This document shows, one piece after another, positions 17,670 to 25,633 of a DNA stretch of 64,000 bases (position 1 is the stretch's first letter; every line of letters begins with the position of its first letter). The stretch spans positions 124,001 through 188,000 of the forward strand of contig JANOZM010000016.1 in assembly GCA_031429355.1 (NCBI GenBank), written 5' to 3'. This DNA is from JANOZM01 sp031429355 (GTDB taxonomy: Bacteria; Pseudomonadota; Gammaproteobacteria; Burkholderiales; Burkholderiaceae_E). The notes under the pieces were generated by a model, which was not told the DNA's origin, did no database searches, and saw only the letters and a list, made by a program, of their open reading frames with translations. The translations under genes and the position numbers were made by a program.

Positions 17670-18692
17670 TTAAGTTACTGCGTCGAGTTGTAAAACGACT
17701 CGGCCGTTAATCTCGCCTGCTCGCATTTGGTCTAACACTTCATTGACATCGTCTAATCGAGCAGTGTTGTGTTCACAAATGATTAATCGTCGTGCGGCCA
17801 AGTCGAGTGTCTCTTCAAGATCCAAGCGCGTACCAACGATCGATCCAATCACTTTAATGCCCTTTAACACAAGGTCAAAAATAGGAATTGGCAATTCGCC
17901 TGGGGGAATACCTACGATAACCAAAGTGCCACCGCTGTTTAACGAATCAAATGCCGAGCGGAACGCTTCCGCAGACGCGGCCGTAGCGATAACAATATCA
18001 GCACCGCCCAAACTTTTGACCGTTTTGGCAGTATCTTCGCTTAACGAATTTATGGTTTCATCCGCTCCTAACCGTCGCGCAAGCGCTAGTTTTTCATCGC
18101 TAATGTCCACTGCAATTATGCGTGCGCCAGTAATTTTTGCATACTGTAGTGCCATATGGCCAAGTCCCCCAATGCCCGAAATAAGCACCGTTTTACTAGA
18201 ATTAGCCCCAGAGACTTTTACCGCTTTGTAAGTGGTTACGCCAGCGCAAAAGTGTGGACTAATATCGACATAGGCAAGTCCATCTGGAATTTTCGCTACA
18301 TACCGCGAGTCGGCTACAGCATATTCAGCGTAAGCACCGTTTACCGAATATCCCGTATTTTTTTGCTTAGCACACAGCGTTTCCCAACCGCTTAGACAGT
18401 GGCGACAATGCCCGCAAGTAGAGTACAGCCAAGGTACGCCAACACGATCACCAATCTTTACGTCGGTTACTAATTCTCCCACCTCGACCACTTCGCCGAC
18501 GCCCTCATGTCCGGGTATAAAAGGTAGGCTTGGTTTGACTGGCCAATCGCCGTTGGCCGCATGTAAATCAGTATGGCAGACACCCGACGCATGAATTTTT
18601 ACCAAAATATCAAACTCACCGTTTAACTTTGGCGTTGGTATGTCCTGTAGCTCTAGGGCGGCACCAAATTTTACAACTAACATTGCTTTCAT
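17670..18692 (-). CDS. adhP: Zinc-dependent alcohol dehydrogenase (AdhP-like)
   Basis: NAD-dependent alcohol/aldehyde interconversion, cytoplasmic, 340 residues. All zinc ligands are visible: catalytic Cys39, His62 (PGHEGVG, with Glu63) and Cys149; structural Cys93, Cys96, Cys99 and Cys107. The Rossmann motif GIGGLGHMA follows, then AVDIS, the usual acidic selector for NAD over NADP. Length and the CGHCRHC spacing match the bacterial ethanol-active AdhP/AdhA group. It sits between the CHRD lipoprotein gene (28 bases upstream) and pat (nine bases downstream) on the same strand. Ethanol as substrate is inferred from the family. Confidence 0.92.
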   Translation of the reverse strand: MKAMLVVKFGAALELQDIPTPKLNGEFDILVKIHASGVCHTDLHAANGDWPVKPSLPFIPGHEGVGEVVEVGELVTDVKIGDRVGVPWLYSTCGHCRHCLSGWETLCAKQKNTGYSVNGAYAEYAVADSRYVAKIPDGLAYVDISPHFCAGVTTYKAVKVSGANSSKTVLISGIGGLGHMALQYAKITGARIIAVDISDEKLALARRLGADETINSLSEDTAKTVKSLGGADIVIATAASAEAFRSAFDSLNSGGTLVIVGIPPGELPIPIFDLVLKGIKVIGSIVGTRLDLEETLDLAARRLIICEHNTARLDDVNEVLDQMRAGEINGRVVLQLDAVT

Positions 18693-18720
18693 ATGGTTTA
18701 CTTTCTAGTGATTTTTAACG

Positions 18721-19212
18721 CTATGGTTTAAGTTGCAGCTGGCCGCGTATTTCGCCGTTGGGATAGGCTTTTGTGTAAATATTGAAGTACCACTTACCGG
18801 CGTGTAGATCGATTATTTGCGTCGCGTTCAACGTCATCACGCCAGAGATCGGACTGGTTAGTTTTCCGTTTACATAATTTACTGCCGGAGCATTTTCTCC
18901 CGCAAAAGCGGGCCCATGGAAACGGGCTGCACTTGCGACGCCCGATAAGCCAGCGTAAGTTACTGTCCAGCTAAGCGTATTTTTTGCTGGATCAAATATG
19001 GCCTCAAAGATACCTGTTCCACTACCTAGAATCGCAGGAATTTCATTAGCACCAGCTAGGGTTGCAAATAGTTCCTTTAATACCACTGGTTGCCCAGCTG
19101 GATCTGCGGGTCTTGGTACTGCGGATTCTGTGCATCCGGTGATGGCAACAATCGATAAGAATACTGCGCATAAAGCTGCGCTGCGTGACTTAGTTGACAG
19201 TATGAAACGCAT
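18721..19212 (-). CDS. CHRD-domain lipoprotein (copy 1)
   Basis: A 163-residue exported protein. The N-terminus is a lipoprotein signal with an ITGC lipobox near residue 27. Residues 47-163 form one CHRD domain, with the hallmarks WTVTYAGLSG, FHGPAFAGENA, WYFNIYTKAYPNGEIRGQL. CHRD domains occur in chordin and in many bacterial envelope proteins; their bacterial function is not known to me. It resembles the second CHRD gene at 25634-26176. It is the first gene of the CHRD-adhP-pat series, and the palindrome at 19306-19321 lies about 100 bases upstream. Confidence 0.85.
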   Translation of the reverse strand: MRFILSTKSRSAALCAVFLSIVAITGCTESAVPRPADPAGQPVVLKELFATLAGANEIPAILGSGTGIFEAIFDPAKNTLSWTVTYAGLSGVASAARFHGPAFAGENAPAVNYVNGKLTSPISGVMTLNATQIIDLHAGKWYFNIYTKAYPNGEIRGQLQLKP

Positions 19213-19305
19213 GCGGGAATCCCAAATAACAATTAGTGTTCGAGCCAGGCCCGACTTGGGCTACCTAGTGATCTTTAATGATGCGTTTGAATCACCTATT
19301 GTGAC

Positions 19306-19321
19306 TGTGCGTTAGCGAACA
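19306..19321. promoter_or_regulatory. Stress palindrome site A
   Basis: TGTGCG-TTAG-CGAACA, one degenerate and one consensus half of the recurrent palindrome TGTTCG-N4-CGAACA. It lies between two divergent transcripts, about 100 bases before the CHRD gene and 125 before the DUF883 gene. A TCCTAC box follows at 19348. Confidence 0.45.
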
Positions 19322-19438
19322 CAGCACACTATATGTTGTGGGTTTAGTCCTACATCAGCTCAAGCTTGTTACTTATTTGCTGCGTCGATGCAATAACCAA
19401 TAATGCGTCATGTTTAATTTTTAATGATTGGAAACTTT

Positions 19439-19819
19439 ATGAACTCTACAAAGCCTTTTGAGCAAACAAATACGATAATTGATAGTATGACCAAGGACGC
19501 CGAGCAAGCACTTGGATCGCTTAAAACTAATACAAGCGCTGCTATTGATGGTCTATCAACTAATCTAAATCATCTCAACGAGCAAGCAGCGCCATTGCTG
19601 CACAGCGCAACAGAGCAAGCTTCTGCCTTAGCGCATCGCGGCGTCGATGCAATGCGCAATGGTTCAGTGCATTTGCGCGAGAGTGCGCAACGCGCGAGCG
19701 AAGGTACGGTTAGCTACATTAAAGGCGAGCCTGTCAAAGCGATGTTAATTGCCGCTGCCACAGGAGCGACTCTAATGGGATTGCTTAGCTTGATGACCAG
19801 TTCACGCAATCGCCCATGA
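19439..19819 (+). CDS. DUF883 / ElaB-YqjD-type membrane-anchored protein
   Basis: A 126-residue protein with a long amphipathic, probably coiled-coil region (about 10-95, rich in Ala, Gln and Glu) and one C-terminal membrane anchor (AMLIAAATGATLMGLLSL). This is the layout of ElaB/YqjD, stationary-phase proteins shown in E. coli to anchor ribosomes to the inner membrane. The start is set at 19439 because GGAA precedes it at a fitting distance, whereas the in-frame ATG at 19424 has none. It overlaps the YqjE-like gene by four bases; the same gene pair occurs in E. coli as yqjD-yqjE. Confidence 0.8.
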   Translation: MNSTKPFEQTNTIIDSMTKDAEQALGSLKTNTSAAIDGLSTNLNHLNEQAAPLLHSATEQASALAHRGVDAMRNGSVHLRESAQRASEGTVSYIKGEPVKAMLIAAATGATLMGLLSLMTSSRNRP

Positions 19820-20211
19820 GCCAGACGCTTATGAACCCCCTTTTTAGACTGATTACATCCCGGCCAAATTTAGTTGCCGCCCATGCAGAAAGTTATTTAC
19901 AACTGCTGGCGGAGGAAATAAACGCTGGATCTAGGGCTTTGTCGCGAAGGGTTTTCTTAGGCTGTGCTGCTTGGCTTTTAATGCTATTGTTTTTGTTGCT
20001 GGCTGGCATTGGATTAATGCTTTGGGGGGCTTTGCCCGAAGTAAGGTCTGAACAGAGTTGGATTTTAATTGCGGTACCAAGCGCGCCTCTTTTAACATCG
20101 TTTTTGTTGTTCCTAATTATCAAGGCCGATCCTCCACCAGCCGGATTGACAAAAGTTAAAGCTCAGATGCGTGCTGATTTAGCGATGTTACGTGAAACGG
20201 GCGCTTTATGA
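19816..20211 (+). CDS. YqjE-like (Holin-X superfamily) inner-membrane protein
   Basis: 131 residues with a cytoplasmic amphipathic N-terminus and two hydrophobic segments (about 48-74 and 85-106) forming a hairpin, then a charged tail. This matches the YqjE/Holin-X family that commonly follows DUF883 genes. 'Holin' is only a family name here; nothing phage-like surrounds it. Start and stop overlap both neighbours by four bases (ATGA), so the three genes are coupled. Confidence 0.78.
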   Translation: MSQTLMNPLFRLITSRPNLVAAHAESYLQLLAEEINAGSRALSRRVFLGCAAWLLMLLFLLLAGIGLMLWGALPEVRSEQSWILIAVPSAPLLTSFLLFLIIKADPPPAGLTKVKAQMRADLAMLRETGAL

Positions 20212-20555
20212 TTGGTAATAATTTAAATAGTAACGCGCAGCTTGATCATTCACGCGACGAAATCCGTCGTGCGCTTTCTACCCCGCCAGCGACACCGGGT
20301 CAGGTAGTTAATCAATGGCTAACTGCACATCCGGTTAAATTGGCTACTGATGTCATCGGAGACGTGACAAAGACTGTAGTAACGCCATTGGCGCAACGCA
20401 ACCCAATGATATTTGTTTTGTCCGCGGCCGTTGTAGGCGGACTGTTGGTGTGGACTAGGCCGTGGAGTTGGCTGTTTAAACCTGCCGTCATTGGAACTTT
20501 GGTTCCGCAAATTGTTGCAAAAGCATTGGCCTACGTCCCGACTCGAAACTTGTAA
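20208..20555 (+). CDS. Hypothetical membrane protein, third gene of the DUF883-yqjE cluster
   Basis: 115 residues. A hydrophilic N-terminus (1-40) precedes a segment with one or two membrane helices (about 65-81 and possibly 90-107, rich in Val, Pro and Trp). It occupies the place of yqjK in the E. coli cluster, but I cannot claim homology. The start overlaps the upstream stop by four bases. An intrinsic terminator follows at 20643-20670. Confidence 0.7.
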   Translation: MIGNNLNSNAQLDHSRDEIRRALSTPPATPGQVVNQWLTAHPVKLATDVIGDVTKTVVTPLAQRNPMIFVLSAAVVGGLLVWTRPWSWLFKPAVIGTLVPQIVAKALAYVPTRNL

Positions 20556-20577
20556 AGATAAATTCTTGGCTCTCTCC

Positions 20578-20638
20578 GTGACCTCAACGTTTATTTCGTA
20601 GCGACTTAAGCGTACTCTTCTCCCCGAATCGAGGTCAC
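20578..20638. repeat. 8-base inverted repeat ahead of the terminator
   Basis: GTGACCTC at 20578-20585 pairs with GAGGTCAC at 20631-20638 across 45 bases. Together with the adjacent terminator it could fold as the body of a small RNA or a long 3' UTR structure. No ORF is seen here. Confidence 0.4.
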
Positions 20639-20642
20639 TTTT

Positions 20643-20670
20643 AGCACGCTTAAAAAACGTGCTTTTTTTT
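20643..20670 (+). terminator. Intrinsic terminator of the DUF883-yqjE operon
   Basis: AGCACG (20643-20648), nine-base loop, CGTGCT (20658-20663), then an uninterrupted T run to 20670. Read from the + strand it ends the three-gene operon; the - strand lacks a matching T run. Confidence 0.82.
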
Positions 20671-20679
20671 GTTCAAATT

Positions 20680-21084
20680 TTAGCTGGCTGCAAATTTATT
20701 GAAGACAGTTTTGCCAAGCGTCACCGCTACGATACTGGCAAATGTTCCCCAAGCCATATCGGCCAGTGTTACAGAAATTGGCCACGCTTTTAGGGTTGCA
20801 TAGTTAGTTAAGTCGTAAGTTGCGTAAGCACAAAATCCAAATATCCCAGCTGCGGTTATTGCCTTGGTAAGTCCGGTCTTATCTGGATTGGGCAAAATTG
20901 CAAACCACAATAAGCCAGCGCAAAAAACCAGATAAAAAGCCGCCGCTGCAACCAGATTTGGTTTATCCGCCATTAAGTGGCCAATACCTGTTTGATAAAT
21001 CGATTTTGCGATAAACCCAATCCATAAAACATCCAGCACCGCCATTGTAACTATCATCGTTAAATAAGTAGTTAATAATTGCAT
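20680..21084 (-). CDS. DUF2177 family membrane protein
   Basis: 134 residues with four predicted membrane helices (about 6-27, 45-62, 72-92, 108-127). The pattern of an early WIGFIAKSIYQ, a central YATYDLTNYATLK and a final AWG matches the DUF2177 family of small integral membrane proteins, whose function is unknown. I chose ATG at 21084, eight bases after AAAGG; an in-frame TTG at 21090 sits too close to that ribosome-binding site. It is the last gene of a - strand series and has its own 67-base upstream gap. Confidence 0.8.
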   Translation of the reverse strand: MQLLTTYLTMIVTMAVLDVLWIGFIAKSIYQTGIGHLMADKPNLVAAAAFYLVFCAGLLWFAILPNPDKTGLTKAITAAGIFGFCAYATYDLTNYATLKAWPISVTLADMAWGTFASIVAVTLGKTVFNKFAAS

Positions 21085-21151
21085 AGTCAAAGCCTTTCTA
21101 AAGCTTAGTTAAATTGTTTAAAAATTGTGTATTCGGTTTTTGTTTATTGGG

Positions 21152-22519
21152 CTATAGCCAGTACTCCCACATTCGTGCAAACAACTCTTTTATGCGCTGA
21201 TCGACACTACGGTTTTGCCACTCATCAAGCTTTATTTCTACCGACTCTTTTAAATCTCTTTCGAACATGCCTTGCACTTGTCCGCCAAAATCAACTCCAA
21301 GCATAACGGCATTTAACTCTTGGTTATGTAAAAAGCTACGCCAATCTAAATTAGTAGAACCTACTGTTGACCAAACACCATCAATCACTGCGGTTTTGGA
21401 GTGTAAGACTACCCCACGTCTTTGAAAAATTTTTACGCCTCCTTCTAACAATTGCTTGTAATAGGCACGCCCCGCATGAAACACTAACCAAGAGTCGGTC
21501 TGACTTGGCAAAATTAAAGACACGCTCACCCCACGCTTCACCGCTTCGATTAAACCATTAAGCAGTTGCGGGTCGGGTGCAAAATAGGCATTCGTCAATT
21601 GGATGCTGGTTTCAGCATTATCTATAGCCGATAGAAGGGTAGCGTAGATTTGACTAAACGGCTCCTCAGGAGCACTGCCAATCACCCGTATCATTTGATT
21701 GCCGCGTGAAACTAAGGCCGGAAAATAATTTTTAGCGGCTACCGCGTCGCCTTTTTGCTTTTCCCAAGTGGAAAAGAATAGTTTTTGAAGATCTGCAACA
21801 ACGGGCCCATCCAACTGCAAGTGTGTATCACGCCAAGCTAGCTTGCCATATTTGGTTTTTTTTCTTGCCGATCCGCCTGAGTAAACACTACTGATATTGA
21901 TTCCACCTAAAAATGCGATACGGCCATCAACAATTAATAATTTACGATGATCGCGCCGGTTTAGCTCCCATTGATTGCGTGCGAGTAGAGGATTAATAGG
22001 ATTAAACTCAAGCACCATAACGCCAGCCGCTTTTAGTTTCTCAAAAAATACTACTGGTGTGTTGAGGGTGCCAACACTGTCGCGAATGATGTTGACCTGT
22101 ACCCCTTGGCGTTGCTTGTTGATTAACGCTGCAACAAATTCTTGTCCGATAAAATCGTCGTCAAAAATGTAGGTTTCCATATTAATGTGGTCAGTGGCCG
22201 CTGCAATCGCCTTGAGCATTGCCGTGTAAGTTTGTGGGCCATCTAGTAAAAGTTTGGCAGAATTGCCAACACTTAAAGGACCTCCAACAATGGCCTGTTC
22301 GTTTGCTAAATGACGGTCAAAGATGTTAGTTTCACCAACCCCAATGCGGTTTCGCATTGTTGTTAACATCGCTCTACTTTTTTCTTTTGAAATTAGTCCG
22401 TTGGCGTTGGCAATTTGGATCGCAGGCCGTTTAGTGGATGCCATGTCCGGAACGAACCTAGTTAGGCTACTACATCCACACATGACCAAACATAAGCCAA
22501 CGAGCAATAGGCGAGTCAT
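21152..22519 (-). CDS. Phospholipase D-family cardiolipin synthase-like lipoprotein
   Basis: About 455 residues with two complete HKD motifs: HRKLLIVDGRIAFLGG (about 190) and HSKTAVIDGVWSTVGS (about 370). Two HKD motifs define the PLD superfamily; this overall form is closest to ClsC-type cardiolipin synthases, which make cardiolipin from phosphatidyl donors. Unlike ClsA it has no N-terminal membrane pair but a lipoprotein signal, CLVMCGC, placing it in the periplasm or outer membrane. ATG at 22519 was chosen; a GTG at 22531 is also possible. It starts 13 bases after the fumarase stop, so they are co-transcribed. Confidence 0.85.
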   Translation of the reverse strand: MTRLLLVGLCLVMCGCSSLTRFVPDMASTKRPAIQIANANGLISKEKSRAMLTTMRNRIGVGETNIFDRHLANEQAIVGGPLSVGNSAKLLLDGPQTYTAMLKAIAAATDHINMETYIFDDDFIGQEFVAALINKQRQGVQVNIIRDSVGTLNTPVVFFEKLKAAGVMVLEFNPINPLLARNQWELNRRDHRKLLIVDGRIAFLGGINISSVYSGGSARKKTKYGKLAWRDTHLQLDGPVVADLQKLFFSTWEKQKGDAVAAKNYFPALVSRGNQMIRVIGSAPEEPFSQIYATLLSAIDNAETSIQLTNAYFAPDPQLLNGLIEAVKRGVSVSLILPSQTDSWLVFHAGRAYYKQLLEGGVKIFQRRGVVLHSKTAVIDGVWSTVGSTNLDWRSFLHNQELNAVMLGVDFGGQVQGMFERDLKESVEIKLDEWQNRSVDQRIKELFARMWEYWL

Positions 22520-22532
22520 GGTTATCGCCACT

Positions 22533-23858
22533 TTATGGTTGGTTGCTGATCATTTTTTTGGGATTTACCCAACGGTCAAAATCGGCAGCGCTAACCGTTT
22601 CAAGCGCCAACGCGGCTTGTCGCAAAGTAGAGTTATTTGTCCATGCGTGCAGTGCGATTTGCGAAGACTTTTCATAACCAATGTGAGGTGTTAGCGCAGT
22701 TACAAGCATTAGGGACCGTTGCAATAAGTCTTCGACGCGCGCTTTGTCTACACGAATTCCGGCAACGCAATAGTTGGTAAAACCGTTAACAGCGTCGGCT
22801 AGAAGACGGGTACTGTCGAGAATATTTAATGCAAATAATGGTTGAAACACGTTCAATTCGAATTGGCCTTGACTCGCTGCAAACGAAATCGCTAAATCGT
22901 GACCCATTACTTGGGCGGCCACCATATTAAGTGCTTCGATTTGCGTCGGGTTAACTTTACCCGGCATCATAGAACTACCAGGTTCGTTCTGGGGCAACTG
23001 TAGTTCGCCCAATCCCGCTCGTGGTCCGCTGCCCATCAATCGAATGTCATTTCCAATTTTGATAAGGCTAAGCGCTAATTGCTTTAGCACCGAATGGTAG
23101 GCAACCAAAGCTTCGGCTCCCGCTATGGAGGCAAACAAATTAGACGACTGTACCAGCGGCAATTTAAACTTTTGTGCTAAGCGCGCAGCAACCCGTGACC
23201 CGAATTCTGGGTGCGTGTTAAAGCCGGTTCCTACCGCGGTGCCACCAATCGCCAGTGCGTGCAACGTCGCTAAAGGATGCTGCACATTCGTTTCAAACGC
23301 GCCAACTTGTGCGTCATAGCCGCTAAATTCTTGTGCGAGGGCGATTGGGATTGCGTCTTGTAAATGAGTCCGTCCAATTTTTATAATTGGTTCGAATTCA
23401 GTCATTTTATTTTGCAGCGTAAAACGTAAATTTTTAATTGCCGGTAATAGGCGTGTATTGCAACTTAATATGATTGCCAAGTGAAGGGCGGTTGGAAATA
23501 CATCGTTTGATGATTGACCAAGATTGACATCGTCATTTGGATGTATTTTGTTTGTCGGCGTACTTGCCAAAGCAGCAATGACTTCGTTAACATTCATATG
23601 GCTTTGCGTACCCGAACCCGTTTGCCAAACAGACAGTGGAAATTGGTTTGATAGTTCCCCGTTTCCAATGCGAGCTGCAATTAGCGCTATTGCATACGCT
23701 TTGCTAGGTTCCAGTAAACCTAGTTCACTGTTGACGTGGGCCGCTGCCCATTTAATCCAAGCAATGCTGTGGATAATCTCCGTTGGCATGCGCTGCTCGC
23801 CAATGGCAAAGTACTTCAAACTAAGCTCAGTTTGGGTTCCCCAAAGCGGTTGGTCCAT
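22533..23858 (-). CDS. fumC: Class II fumarate hydratase
   Basis: Iron-independent TCA enzyme interconverting fumarate and malate, 441 residues. The superfamily signature GSSMMPGKVNP is at about 294-304, and the substrate loops TGSGTQSHMNVNEVI (about 80-95) and GRTHLQDA (about 162) are present. The N-terminus is about 15-20 residues shorter than usual: the protein begins MDQPLWGTQTELSL where relatives have an extra strand. An in-frame stop lies just upstream, so this is the true start and not a mis-call; the catalytic parts are complete. Class II enzymes resist superoxide, which suits the stress genes around it. Confidence 0.93.
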   Translation of the reverse strand: MDQPLWGTQTELSLKYFAIGEQRMPTEIIHSIAWIKWAAAHVNSELGLLEPSKAYAIALIAARIGNGELSNQFPLSVWQTGSGTQSHMNVNEVIAALASTPTNKIHPNDDVNLGQSSNDVFPTALHLAIILSCNTRLLPAIKNLRFTLQNKMTEFEPIIKIGRTHLQDAIPIALAQEFSGYDAQVGAFETNVQHPLATLHALAIGGTAVGTGFNTHPEFGSRVAARLAQKFKLPLVQSSNLFASIAGAEALVAYHSVLKQLALSLIKIGNDIRLMGSGPRAGLGELQLPQNEPGSSMMPGKVNPTQIEALNMVAAQVMGHDLAISFAASQGQFELNVFQPLFALNILDSTRLLADAVNGFTNYCVAGIRVDKARVEDLLQRSLMLVTALTPHIGYEKSSQIALHAWTNNSTLRQAALALETVSAADFDRWVNPKKMISNQP

Positions 23859-23901
23859 GGCAAGCCTAGTTTGAAAAGTCTACAACAAAAGTGGTCTGAA
23901 T

Positions 23902-24399
23902 TTATGCAAGGTTATCTAGAACTTCATGCTTGCCAAGACCTACCGGTTTTCCGGATACAACAGAGGCTGCCATTGCAAACATTCGCATCATTTTGCTATT
24001 TGGCGCATCCCAATACTCGACGCTGCTCGGAATAATCTTAAGCAACGCCAAATTTGCCGAATCTACCCCATTTGGAAACCACGGCTTTGCAGCGGCAGTC
24101 CATAACTCTTGAATTTTATTACGATCCGAATGGGTTTCACCACGACCAGAAATAGAAACGTAAGTGCCATTGTCGGCGTCACTAAAACTCAAATTTACAA
24201 CGTTTAAATGCCTTACTTTGTCGGAATGCAAGTCGGTAAAAAACCAAATTGCTCCGTCTTCATCCATTTCTAAAGGTGCCATTGGTTTGCTGATTAGATC
24301 AGCCTCTGCATTCGAGATGGTAAGCATTGCTACGCGTAAGGGCTCGATCAATTCACTGAGTAAAGTAAGTGATTCATTTTTTTGAGTGGCAGTTTTCAT
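23902..24399 (-). CDS. Pyridoxamine 5'-phosphate oxidase-like general stress protein
   Basis: A 165-residue split-barrel flavin-binding-type protein. LRVAMLTISNAEADLISKPM and the later DGAIWFFTDLHSDKVRHL are typical of the 'general stress protein 26' branch of the PNPOx family. Start set at the ATG at 24399, where the conserved N-terminus begins; a longer frame from 24609 would run through the neighbouring small gene. It lies 43 bases before fumC and follows a 23-codon membrane-peptide gene, all on the same strand. Confidence 0.85.
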   Translation of the reverse strand: MKTATQKNESLTLLSELIEPLRVAMLTISNAEADLISKPMAPLEMDEDGAIWFFTDLHSDKVRHLNVVNLSFSDADNGTYVSISGRGETHSDRNKIQELWTAAAKPWFPNGVDSANLALLKIIPSSVEYWDAPNSKMMRMFAMAASVVSGKPVGLGKHEVLDNLA

Positions 24400-24422
24400 T
24401 GAGTAATTTTTCTTAAAAAGAA

Positions 24423-24494
24423 TTATGAGAATAAAGCGATTAGGATAATGATCGGTATCGGTATGCCGAGAAACAATAAGAGAATAGAGCGCAT
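24423..24494 (-). CDS. 23-residue hydrophobic membrane peptide
   Basis: A complete short gene between two longer ones: ATG at 24494 and TAA ending at 24423. The product starts MRSILLLFLGIPIPIIIL and ends in ALFS, i.e. one membrane span with a double IPIP core. AGAAAG precedes the ATG at a normal distance. It begins 21 bases after the upstream stop and ends 23 bases before the next start, the spacing of a real operon gene. I recall similar short IPIPIII membrane peptides in proteobacteria but no function. Confidence 0.6.
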   Translation of the reverse strand: MRSILLLFLGIPIPIIILIALFS

Positions 24495-24515
24495 GAAAAC
24501 TTTCTGTGTGGTTAT

Positions 24516-25409
24516 TTAAACTGCGTTTTCGGTATCGCGCTGCCGGCCACCAAACGTTGCGGCGTAACTCGCAGCAAATGCGCCCAGAAGCAGCGAGATA
24601 AACAACCATAACGCTGCGTATGCGGACGCTTTTCGCGCTTTGTTAGTCGCTTCATTTACGCTAGCTTGGGTTTCTGCAATTTTTTTCTGTATACGAACAA
24701 AGGTGTCAGTAACACGTCTCTCTGCCTCTGCTTGAGTCACTCCGGTTCGTTGAACTACCAGTTGAGCTACATACTGAGTATCTTCAATCGCCATGCTGTT
24801 GGACTGAATAGCATTAATAAAAATTCGATTGACTTCGATAGCGGCGTCAAGCCTAGAACGATCAGTTGTTGCCCCAGGGCTTCTAAACAATAGGTCCAAA
24901 AAATACGTAGTAAGATTTTCGCCAGGCTGTAGGCTCTTGCTTGCAACCGGCTCGACGTCTGACGTTGCCGTGTTGCCCATCAACGAGGCACCAGCTTTAG
25001 CTGCGCCACCGACTATCGTACTAACGGCTGAGGTTAACAATGCTGCGGTTACTATAGAGGCTACAGCCCAAGCTAGAAATCCATGTGCCGTATCACGAAA
25101 AAAAACCTCGTCGTGGTTAGTATCAAGCCACCGTGTTCTTAATCGACCTGCAATATAGCCACCTAAACCCGAAGCCACAATTTGCGTAACTGTAATCCAT
25201 AGGATAGTTGAAACGCCGAATGTGAGCGCAGCAATTCCTTGGTTACTCCAAGGTGATATCGACGATAAACCTAGACCAGTTCCAAGGATTAAAAGAATGA
25301 GCGAAAGCGCCGCTGCAGCTGCCGCGCCCGCTAGGATTGCGCTCCAAGAGACGGCACTAGAACTTTCGCGGGAAGCGATGCTTGTTATAGACCCAGTGCT
25401 TACAGACAT
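24516..25409 (-). CDS. Conserved polytopic membrane protein of unknown function
   Basis: 297 residues. Hydrophobic segments lie at about 22-48, 62-87, 112-140 and 268-290, with a soluble stretch (about 150-265) predicted helical and rich in Ala, Gln and Glu. The N-terminal SAVSWSAILAGAAAAAALSLILL with a following GLGLSSISPW is a pattern I have seen in proteobacterial membrane proteins without assigned function. It is the first gene of the series leading to fumC and cls. The palindrome at 25544-25559 lies about 140 bases upstream. Confidence 0.75.
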   Translation of the reverse strand: MSVSTGSITSIASRESSSAVSWSAILAGAAAAAALSLILLILGTGLGLSSISPWSNQGIAALTFGVSTILWITVTQIVASGLGGYIAGRLRTRWLDTNHDEVFFRDTAHGFLAWAVASIVTAALLTSAVSTIVGGAAKAGASLMGNTATSDVEPVASKSLQPGENLTTYFLDLLFRSPGATTDRSRLDAAIEVNRIFINAIQSNSMAIEDTQYVAQLVVQRTGVTQAEAERRVTDTFVRIQKKIAETQASVNEATNKARKASAYAALWLFISLLLGAFAASYAATFGGRQRDTENAV

Positions 25410-25487
25410 ATTAGTTCCAATACTCGAAAAGAGCCTAATAGTGCGTTTTTATTCAATCGTATTTAGTCAGATTTTCTAGTGTTTTCG

Positions 25488-25503
25488 TGTAGGAAAACAC
25501 CGC
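25488..25503 (+). promoter_or_regulatory. TGTAGGAAAACA box, copy 1
   Basis: TGTAGGAAAACA followed by CCGC; the same twelve bases followed by GCGC recur at 49717-49732. Both precede a TGTTCG-N4-CGAACA-type palindrome in the same intergenic region (41 and 13 bases later). A shared twelve-base word in two intergenic gaps suggests a common promoter element. Confidence 0.4.
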
Positions 25504-25543
25504 GATTTGCGTGGCTTAATTTTCGGCGAATTTCTTTACGGTC

Positions 25544-25559
25544 TGTTCGCCAGCGAACA
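25544..25559. promoter_or_regulatory. Stress palindrome site B (best match)
   Basis: TGTTCG-CCAG-CGAACA with both halves perfect, preceded by GTC. The exact inverted repeat extends to CTGTTCGC/GCGAACAG. It lies about 83 bases before the CHRD gene at 25634 and about 140 before the divergent membrane-protein gene. Confidence 0.65.
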
Positions 25560-25633
25560 GTGATCGCGAAGGATCGGTTGCAAACTGTTATTGGTAATTG
25601 TTTTACCTCTTCTTTTTTTATTAGGATAATTTT

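Noticed and set aside
17224..17673. 149-codon open frame on the + strand across the pat start
   Set aside because: Antisense to the conserved CoA-binding domain of pat; no domain or start signal.
19816..20211. Prophage remnant suggested by a 'holin' family match
   Set aside because: The YqjE/Holin-X name is historical; neighbours are DUF883 and other stress genes, with no phage structural, lysis or integrase genes.
23810..23858. Fumarase as a 5'-truncated pseudogene
   Set aside because: An in-frame stop just upstream fixes the start, and all active-site motifs are present, so a short N-terminus is more likely than damage.
25544..25559. Reading the palindrome as a LexA (SOS) box
   Set aside because: E. 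coli LexA boxes are CTGT-N8-ACAG and here the spacing is 10; Bacillus-type boxes have CGAAC-N4-GTTC polarity, the reverse of GTTCG-N4-CGAAC. Neighbouring genes are not SOS genes.
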